From Pinus tabuliformis (taxonomy: Eukaryota > Streptophyta > Pinopsida > Pinales > Pinaceae), in the NCBI GenBank assembly GCA_031772625.1, contig CM062814.1, positions 366,145,750 through 366,209,749 of the forward strand: a stretch of DNA of 64,000 nucleotides, written 5' to 3'. Both the position numbers and the translations under genes were made by a program. Positions within the stretch are counted from its first letter, which is position 1, and each line of letters opens with the position of its first letter. The notes under the pieces were generated by a model. That model did not search any database. It saw only the letters and a list, made by a program, of their open reading frames with translations, and was not told the DNA's origin. Shown here one piece after another: positions 56,061-64,000 of this stretch.

Positions 56061-58199
56061 AACCAACATAACTTCCTTACAAGATACAAAATTCCAGCCT
56101 TTGGATCTCTGGGATGAGGGATCCATATATAGATGATTGCAGGGGGGTGAGTCAGCTTCTGGGATTCTGATTAGTGTTCTCTCTCTAATAGTTCTTGATT
56201 CCACTTGGAGATTGATGATATCTTACTCATCCCTGGGCGAATTCAGAGAGGAAAGTGTCATAGGAGAATTTTCTAGAATATTCCATGATCATCCACCTCG
56301 CATACTACCTCTGCCATTTGTCCACTCTTTCCCATCACACCCCATAGAAGATCTTTTCAGTATGCATCGCACCTCCCCTGTGCATTAGGTGGGATGCATC
56401 GCACTTTGACCATGGAGCAGGTGAGATGGTCCAGTTTTGACCAGTTCTGAGCAGTTTTTCATGGAGAACTTCTAGGAGATGATGTAATCAGCTGACCTTG
56501 TTCTTTTAGGGTATGGAACAACACTTTTAGGGACATAGGAGCCCTTGCTTTATGGACATGTCTGATTTGGGTTGCAGTGCCCAAAAATGTCTATAACAGA
56601 AGGTAGGTTGCTCACCTCTGGGATTGCGCAGTTCAACTATCTTGGAGAACAACCTCAAGCATTGTGTAGTTCTAGGCACTAGAGTAGCATCACTGTGGGC
56701 TAAGACAACATAGTTAAGCCCAGTTGGGGTCCAGTGAGAGCGAGGTTGTTCGGTTGTAAGGATTTTCATGAAAATGGCTAAGTGTGAGAAGTAAGTGTAC
56801 CTGTGATGCCTCGACATTGTTATCACACACTTAGCATACTTTGACAACATGATGAAATTGACCACTGGGACAAAAAGTCAAAGCATTTCCCGTTGTGAGA
56901 CTGTTTAGAGTTAATATCAACAAGTGAGACACTTGAGATAGACCTTCGGATGACCGTTATGACACTTGCACAAAAATGATTACAAATTTGTGTATGAGTG
57001 CGATAGATGTATACATAGCTAGGAAAAATCAAGCAAGAAAAGACAAACCTTCAAAATCACCAGAGCAGGACCACAATTCATGAAAAAGCAATCAACATGA
57101 CAAAAGATGACAGTTGGTAAAACAATAAAAAGAGGTGAAAAAACTCAAAGGGATCTCATAGAATGAGCCCAAATTATTACAACCATAAAGGAAAAATCAA
57201 GGAAGGCTCCAAAAACTGAGTGCTAGCGAGATTTTGGATGGTGTTGCAGTCGCTACAACACTTGGCTACACATTGGTTGAATAACAACTTCTCTATTTTG
57301 GTTCATTTTTAGTGTAGGGCCTTGGCCCTTTGGGGAGTTTTAATTCATCGTGTAGATTGGTTTGACTTCCCCGCTTACCCCGTGGATAGACATGGTTCAC
57401 CTTGTACCTTCTCAGATGAACAAAACATAATATTTAGCTAGATCACAATGTTTCGAATCAGGAAGGGTAGTTTGGCTCGCAAGATTAAGATTTTCAGAGT
57501 ATAGCTTTTCATCTTTGGTGTTTCTCCACTGTCAGCAATCCTAGACAATACCTCGATAGAGTCACGTAGGAACACAAGCATTTCTCCACTTCCAGTGAGC
57601 TTGGACAGTACCCCGATAGAGTTTCCTGCTTCACCTCTCTGCGCAGGAAGCCTTTCTCTTCTTTCGACTTTGTTATTTTTTAAAGAAACTATGCATAGGG
57701 ACTTATTTATTTTTGGGGTGGAAGAGGGATCCCAACTTATTGAGACTATGAGAGGTTGTTCCTTTAGAGAAGCATATGAAGACCTCTGATTCAGGTTTAC
57801 TCATTTATATTTTCCCCCTTCTTCGTTTCTACTAGTTCGATGAGCTTGAACACACCAGAGCAGAAAACTGAGTGTAGGCATGAGGCTTCCCAGTTTGGAC
57901 ATAGGTTCATGGTTTGACCAAAAATATCCTTAAAGAAGGATCGTATTTTCTGTTAAGACTTCATTCGACAAAATTTACACCCAAACATGAGGAAGACGAA
58001 CATTAGACTAGCCAAGCGTTGCAATGTCACAATAATATTTGAAATTTAGCCACATACACTTTCGAAAGCTAGAATGTATTGAGGTACAACACTTATTTAC
58101 ATAAGAAAAAGTAGTAGAAAAAAAAAGAGAAAACAAAACAACACAACACGAAATGAAAAGACTATGTACATAGTGCAGGGTGCGGCCTCATATCTCATT
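56061..58199. other. No gene recognised; probable 3' region of W
   Basis: No frame with recognisable content. It lies downstream (minus sense) of the W integrase and would include its 3' untranslated region. A purine-rich minus-strand run AAGAAGGGGGAAAATA is at about 57809-57824, but no LTR start follows it. Confidence 0.35.
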
Positions 58200-59490
58200 G
58201 AAAATAACATTTTAAGTCTTGGCCATTGACAGGGAGAGAGTCAATCTTCCCACCAAGTGATTGAAGATGATACTTGTGTTCACCAAGCTTCTCATGGATA
58301 ATAAAAGGACCAATCCAGAAGGATTGAAACTTCATGTGCTTGCCTTTGTGCTCATGGGATTTGTCCTATTTTAAGACTAAGTCACCCACACTGAAGCTAG
58401 TACTCCATGTAGAATATCTATCGAACAATCTCTTAATATGGTTCTGGTGGAGTGTAAATTTTTCTTTTGTCTTCATCCTTCCTTCATGTAACTTGTGTAG
58501 TGCATCCATCCTATGCTGAATTAAAAGACATGACTTGCCATGGGATTCTTGGGACAATTGTAGAGATGGCAAGTAAATGTTTTCTGGGATGATGGCTTCA
58601 TTTCCATATACCATGAAGTAGGCGGAGGTATTTAGAGAAGGATTAGGTGTAACTTGGTCATCCCATAAAGCATTCAACAAAGCAGAGTGCCAGTTTTTTT
58701 TGCTCAGAGTAAATGGTCTTTTTGATGATATCAATAATATTCTTGCTTGTAGATTAGGTAAGACCATTTTCTTGTGAGTCGTAATTAGAAGAATGCTTCA
58801 AAACAATACCATTTTCCAATGCAAAGTAATAAATATTTAATGAAGAAAAGTACATTGCATTGTCAAAAACAGGTGTTGTGGGAAAGCAAAACCTGGAGAT
58901 GAAATTCTACTATAGGAGCCTTATGACTTCCTGATCGTTCACTTGTTTTAGTGGAACTGCTTCTATCCACTGTGTGAAGTAATCCATGGAAGTCAAAATA
59001 TAGTGGTGTTGCCTTGATGAATGTGGGAAAATATCCCCAATGATATCCAAGCCCCACTGTTGGAATGGCTCTTCCATTACAACAACCTGTAGTGCGATTG
59101 CTGACCTTTGATTTCTATCAACACATATCTGACAGACTTGAAACCTTCTGGCATAAGCATGTGCATCGTTGAATAATGTAGGCCAGTATAAATCGACACG
59201 CATAACATTGTGCATTGTTGTGTTACTTGTGAAGTGTCCTTCGATGAGTCTATCATGGATATCATGCAAAACCATTTGCGAATCTGGTGCCTCGAGGCAC
59301 GTGAGAAAAATACCATTGTGGTGCTTTCTGTAAAGCACCCCATGCACCAACTCGTAAGGTAGAGATTTCAATAAAATGTCTCTCTCCTATCCTATATAAA
59401 TATTAGAGGGCACAATTACATGCCTAAGGTACTTGTGTACTTCAACATATCAAGAGTTTCCATGTGAAGTGGGAGAGGCTTGCTCCATAT
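58200..59490 (-). pseudogene. Integrase of Tat-type gypsy element W
   Basis: 59371-58910: YELVHGVLYRKHHNGIFLTC, LHDIHDRLIEGHFTSNTTMH and FQVCQICVD (HHCC region), then WGLDIIGDIFPHSSRQHHYI (Asp) and MDYFTQWIEAVPLKQVNDQE. A stop and frameshift follow. FDNAMYF (second Asp) is near 58840 and a degraded NYDSQENGL-type Glu region near 58780. 58767-58366 is the C-terminal part: SLNTSAYFMVYGNEAIIPEN, STSFSVGDLVLK. Similar in layout to the integrase of Y, so it belongs to the same broad lineage. Codons upstream to 59490 (LKYTSTLGM) link to RNase H in intact relatives. Confidence 0.85.
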
Positions 59491-59494
59491 CAGG

Positions 59495-61640
59495 GAAAAT
59501 TTTAAGAACCCCCCCTAAATTTACATGTATAATAAATAGGCGAATCTCCATGGTATATAGGAAAAATGGAAGGCGATTTTATCAATAATATGATATGTAT
59601 ATATAATTTTTTGGCGAATCTCTCACCAGGCATGGCAAATATTTTACTCAATTATAAAATCTTGAGTTTATTTAATACACAAATGAAATCATTGCATTTC
59701 TTTAAAATATCTTTTGAAATCAAAATTACCGAAATTACATATCGATAACCTAGTGGGTGTAGGATAAAATTCACCCGTGCTATTCTCAGAAAGCATGAGA
59801 AAAAACCTAATACTATATATAAAACCAAGAAAAATTCAAATTCATCACTTCTAGGGACCTCCTAACCACCCTACCAATACACAAGTATGTTTCTGTTTGC
59901 AATTAGAAAAATTACCCAAATTACAATCTATTTACTCCAGCGTATGTTGGAAAGTTATAGAAGGATGACTAGTGCAATAAATCCATTCCTTTTAGCCCTG
60001 GATTTGTTTCAGTTTAAAACAGAGTATACAAATATACTTATCCAATGTCTATGCTTTAACCATTCACCTTAAGATGTTTTTACAATATAATTTCCTAAGC
60101 CTATTTAATATCTTCATTATCATAAAAACCAACCTATATCCATCTTAACTCCACATCTACCACTCTTAGGGGGATGGAATCTATTTATCCCTCTGAGCAC
60201 TTGGTAGACCCAGAATTAAGATGGATCTACGATGATAGAATTTCCCCCTTAAATAGTCTATGCTCACATGAATACCATGGTATTACCATGGGTTATCATA
60301 AACCTGGAGCTTAAAAATTACTATTAGTAATTTATAAAAATTAATAAAATTAATAGTTGATTTTTATTTTATTTTTTATTTTAACCAAGCTAAAATGTTT
60401 AACATACATTAAATTACAACATCCATTTTTAATCTTGATCGGATCAAATATTTTTTCACTCTATGCTAGTTTGCATATCATGATATTTGATACCTCTCGG
60501 GGGTTAGTAGATCCAGAGTAAAGATGGATCTATGCTGGTTTAATTCCTCCATTTAAATAGGCTACATTCCAGGTGAATACCATGGGTCAATACCATGTGC
60601 CATTTTGGTGAATACCATGGGTCAATACCATGTGCCATTTTTATTTTTATTAATACTAATATTAGGGTTAATAATGTTTTTTTGTATGGTATTAATAACA
60701 ATCTAGTCCATGGTATTTTCCCATAGTATTTTGCCCATAGGTTTCACCTAAATATAACGCATTTTTTGAGTGTTCGTAAATATAAGGTGACTTATGGAGT
60801 AATATAAAAAAGTGTTTTATTTTTTTACCATACCTCTCGTTTATTTATATTTTTATTAATTTACCATACCTCTTTTACAAATATGGTATTTGGCCCATAG
60901 GATTCACTTAAATAAAACCTCTTTCTTGAGCCTTCATAAATAGAACGAGGGTTATGGACTAAATATAAAAAGAGGTTTTACTTATTTACCATGCGTCTAG
61001 TTTATTTATATTTTTATTTATTTACCATACCTTTTTTTTTTTTTCTAGTTAAGACTAACCTAAGTACCCACGGGGGATTTGAACCGGTGACCTATCGCAA
61101 GGAGTGCCTTAACAGCGCACCCATTCACCATCAATCCAAAGCCCCGTGGGCATTTACCATACCTTTTGAGTAAGTATAAAAAGTCGTTTTATTTATTTAC
61201 CATACCTCCACTTTACTTATATTTTTATTTGTTTACACCCTTGCATGTATATAAGGTGACTTATGGAGTAAATATAAAAAATGTTTTATTTATTTACCAT
61301 ACCTCTCATTTATTTATATTTTTATTAATTTACCATACCTCTTTTATAAATATGGTATTTGGGCCTTTGGCCCATACGATTCACTTAAATAAAACCTATT
61401 CTTGAAAATGGGCGAATGGAAGGTTGTAACTCCTAATTTCAAGGGCTAAATTTACCTTTTCTACCCTCTCCCTTAAAATAAGGTGGGCTATTTGAGGTGA
61501 TTTGTAAAAATGTACTATGATACAAAATATTCGCCCACTAAAAATTTAAAACCCCTTAATTTCGCCAAAGGGCAAACATTTGCCCCTAAAATTTTCTATG
61601 CTCCATATTCTACATTTCTATTTCTTCCTCCCAACCCACG
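59495..61640. repeat. AT-rich repeat-rich insertion between W RNase H and integrase
   Basis: About 2.1 kb that interrupts W and has no gene. It contains two copies, about 460 bp apart, of a block with TTTACCATACCTCTYRTTTATTTAT and ATATGGTATTTGG (60818-60925 and 61280-61395). A 35-bp tandem duplication, GTGAATACCATGGGTCAATA and following, is at 60574-60645. Two related blocks with AGATGGATCTAYG lie at about 60215 and 60525. GAAAATTTTA (59495-59504) and its inverse TAAAATTTTC (61587-61596) could be terminal inverted repeats, but this is weak. Confidence 0.5.
61032..61151 (-). mobile_element. Short tRNA-derived SINE
   Basis: On the minus strand a tRNA-like head starts CCCACGGGGCTTTGGATTG, with an A-box-like TGGATTGATGG and a B box GGTTCAAATCC at about 61075-61085, closing with CCCCCGTGGG. 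A tail of about 25 bases then ends in a run of about 13 A. The insert is flanked by identical 12-mers ATTTACCATACC (61020-61031 and 61152-61163). A Pol III promoter, an A tail and flanking repeats define a SINE. Caution: the flank motif recurs in the surrounding repeats. Confidence 0.65.
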
Positions 61641-62686
61641 AGCTCTTCTTATTCCTCCTGGGCATGTACTTCTTTTGCTGCTAGTTTTCAAAGACCATGA
61701 CCCTTGATGGTATGAGCTAGCTTGATTTCAATATCATACTTTTGTAGTCCTATCATACAGTTCTCCCTTCTTTTGCCCAGTTCTTGTTGAGCAAGCAGTG
61801 ATCTTACTGTTGGGTGCAACAAAAAGACAATGCAATGGTTTTTCAATAGGTAGGGTCTGAAATGCTTCACCACCTTGTACATTGCATATGCTTTTTTGTC
61901 CATGGAGGGATAGTTGAATTTCGGTCCTTGCAGGCTCGCACTCATGATGTAGTTGGGTCACTCATTGTTTAGCTCATCCTTCTGAGTAATCACCGCACCG
62001 AGTCGAGTGTTGGAAGCAAAAGTATAGAGTAAGAAATCTTTGTTGAACTTTGAGCTGTAAAGTGCTAGTGTCTCTTCTATTTCTTGCTTGATATGGGTGA
62101 ACACATCATTTTCCTTCTTTCCTCAACTATAAACTACATCCTTCTTGATCATCTCCTTAATGGGTTTAACAATCTACTCATAATCAAAGATGAACTTTCT
62201 AAGGAAGTTTATCTTCCCTAAGAAACATTACATGGATTTCTTGTTCATAGGGTGAGGAATCTATGTGATGGTCTGAAATCTGTCCAGATCTACCTTGATC
62301 CTACTTTTGGCAATGATGTGTCCAAGAAGGTTACCCTCAAAAACTGCAAATATGCTCTTCTTGGGGTTCAAGGATATCTCGTATTTTTGACATCGCTTGA
62401 AAATTTTCTTAAGATGGCGTAGGTGGTCTGACTACTATCTTTAGAAGACTATCACATCATCGAGTTATACCACTATGCTCTGTACAACAAGCCAAAGGAA
62501 GGAGATGTCCATTGCATGCTAAAATGTTGCACCTATATTCACCAACCCAAATGGAATTCTACAGATAGCGAATGAAAACCCCACTTTTTACGAAGGTTGT
62601 TTTAAGTTTGTTAGGCTTTGCTACCAGAACTTGGTTGTATCGAGAAAAGCTGTCAAGAAAAGAAAACATCTCTGCTCTAGATATTG
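61640..62686 (-). pseudogene. RT and RNase H of Tat-type element W
   Basis: Read from 62686 downward: TISRAEMFSFLDSFSRYNQV, LKTTFVKSGVFIRYLPFGLV, then the catalytic box as *LDDVIVF (about 62447-62430) with a TAA in the first position. Further text is KRCQKYEISLNPKKSIFAVF and LLGHIIAKSRIKVDLDRF. RNase H is DFLLYTFASNTRLGAVITQK, then 61945-61688 MSASLQGPKFNYPSMDKKAY, VVKHFRPYLLKNHCIVFLLH and YDIEIKLAHTIKGHGL. Many stops. The 5' half of RT, and the gag and protease expected beyond it, are cut off by the LTR at 62687. Confidence 0.85.
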
Positions 62687-64000
62687 TGTTGACAATGCTG
62701 GACCCACTGTCATGTAAGGGGATCTCTCCAGTAAGAAGTCCCAATTAGACCTCAGACCGTTTGGTGTAGGAGTCCCAACAGTGGGTAGTACAGTAATGCG
62801 TTGACCGTGATTTCACATAGAGGCAAGTAAGATAACTTTGTTGGTAGCAAGGGTGTGACAGCTGTAGTGAGCCAAGGAAGGTGCATTAGAGGTTCTAACA
62901 CATGGGGCTTGAGATGAGTGTGCCCCTTGGAAACCTGTGATAGAACACAGTTAAGAAGGGAACACACGAGCGAAGATGAATCACAACATGGAAGGCAAGT
63001 TAGCAATAAATCCAACGTGATGGTTAAACCAACAACACATTTCAGAAAGATTCATACATACATACATAGATAGCTATACATGCATGTGTAAGCAAATCAA
63101 TACATATATCATTTAGAGTAAACCAGACAGCATAGAATACAATAAAACATATGCATGAAACATGTTGGCTCTTGTTATATTAAGAAGTGTAAGTTCTAGT
63201 CATACAATACATCCATGTCCAACCACCACTTTTGATAGCGGAACATTATAGCCACAACCGCCTTCTCCTCCAAAGATATGTACTAGCTCTGCACAGTGGA
63301 GAAGCCAAGGCTCGTTACAATAATGTCCAAGCTCTCCCCGAGATAGCCTTATCGGAAGCTTAGCTGACCAAAATCCTTTATAATTAGTTATGAGGTTCTA
63401 TTTATATCAAAAGGTGGGGTGACCGTTGACATTCCCCTCTGGGATAGTTCATTTACCCTCATGACTCTTCGTCTACTCTATGACTGTTACATCCAACTAT
63501 CGACACTTGACATGACGTTACATTACGATGCGCATGTGCTCATGTGAGACAAAATGGCTTGATCAAGCCATGCAAGACATCACTGACACTCGGTCCATTA
63601 TGGTGAGACCAACTCTTTGACATGCTTGTGATGGTGAAGGTGGTGAGTTGATGCCAAGCTTGGTGGTCTGTGATGGTGTGCATCCACTCCATGGTGACAT
63701 CTTACTGAAGCGAACTCTTGCCTCCATTGCATCTGGCTTTAGTGGCGTGGCTCCTCCATCCAACTCATCTGCTAACATGTGCATGGTCTTCTTGGGTGTA
63801 GGTGAAATGGAAACACACTGATGCATAGTGTCCGTGTTGATCTTCTAGTGTGTGCTGGTGATCATGCACATCAACTGTCAACTACTTTCTTAGCTCCAGT
63901 CAGACTTGCTTCTTGTCTTTGCCTTGGTATTTGTGCCGAATGGGTGGGATCGCATGCCTGCACACAATGACATGCATGCTGCTGCATTCCCTTGCATGCA
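62687..64000 (-). repeat. Second Z-type LTR (partial, runs off the window)
   Basis: TGTTGACAATGCTGGACCC matches the start of Z at 53777. A minus-strand TATA-like GATATAAATAG is at about 63398-63408, 715 bp from the edge (about 830 bp in Z). The sequence on its left is mid-RT codons of W, not a primer-binding site, so this LTR is an insertion into W rather than its own LTR. No gene is seen. Confidence 0.55.

Noticed and set aside
56137-57789. Several 60-110 codon frames on both strands
   Set aside because: Random-length frames in repeat DNA; none shows a motif or collinear neighbour.
61041-61150. A functional tRNA gene
   Set aside because: The A box and stems are poor and an A-rich tail and flanking repeats are present; a SINE explains it better.
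53777-62686. A single Z/W element bounded by LTRs at 53777 and 62687
   Set aside because: The right LTR lacks a primer site and abuts mid-RT codons, so I treat the LTRs as separate insertions, though an internally deleted element is not excluded.

Overview
This window looks like nuclear DNA of a seed plant and consists almost entirely of nested, decayed LTR retrotransposons. I found no host gene. The evidence for a plant is the mix of lineages: Ty1/copia elements with initiator-Met tRNA primer sites, a Sirevirus-like copia element, a chromodomain-bearing Ty3/gypsy element, Tat-type gypsy elements with an archaeal-type RNase H, and a tRNA-derived SINE. The nesting depth and the near absence of single-copy sequence suggest a large, repeat-rich genome (a conifer or other gymnosperm would fit, but this is inference).

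Layout. 1-6150: old minus-strand material with a gag-like ORF carrying two zinc-knuckle-like motifs, a primer-site-like sequence at 5015-5037 and a probable LTR. 6150-6692: integrase scrap of a minus-strand gypsy element. 6693 to at least 53776: one minus-strand gypsy element ('H'), blown apart by later insertions. Its 3' LTR is 6693-8638, its integrase and part of its RNase H are 8660-10679, its RT and protease are 37357-41477, its gag is 51486-52700, and its 5' LTR starts at 53296.

Inserted into the RNase H gene of H is the plus-strand element 'Y' (10680-37356). Its LTRs are about 4.64 kb each and its 7.15 kb interior codes for gag, protease, archaeal-type RNase H, RT, RNase H and integrase. 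Y is itself split by a chromovirus 'C1' (15299-20702) in its 5' LTR and by a minus-strand copia element 'K1' (30856-35686) in its 3' LTR. Removing these insertions gives two LTRs of matching length and plausible target-site duplications at every level. A later direct tandem duplication (34651-38040 and 38041-40748) copied the junction of K1, Y and H. A Sirevirus-like copia element 'S1' (41478-51485) sits in the protease region of H.

53777-64000: further minus-strand material. An LTR ('Z') begins at 53777 inside the H 5' LTR. Remnants of a Tat-type gypsy element ('W') lie at 58200-59490 and 61640-62686, separated by about 2.1 kb of AT-rich repeats that contain a short SINE. A second Z-type LTR interrupts the RT of W at 62687.

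The most unusual feature is in Y. Each LTR carries a same-strand reading frame of about 1,040 codons (11335-14416; 28488-30855 continued at 35692-36451) of a protein family I do not recognise, with a coiled-coil-like C-terminal part. The two copies have different stop codons, so the ancestral frame was open. A 3'-splice-site-like sequence lies at its 5' edge. A long protein gene inside a plant LTR is the best candidate here for an undescribed arrangement.
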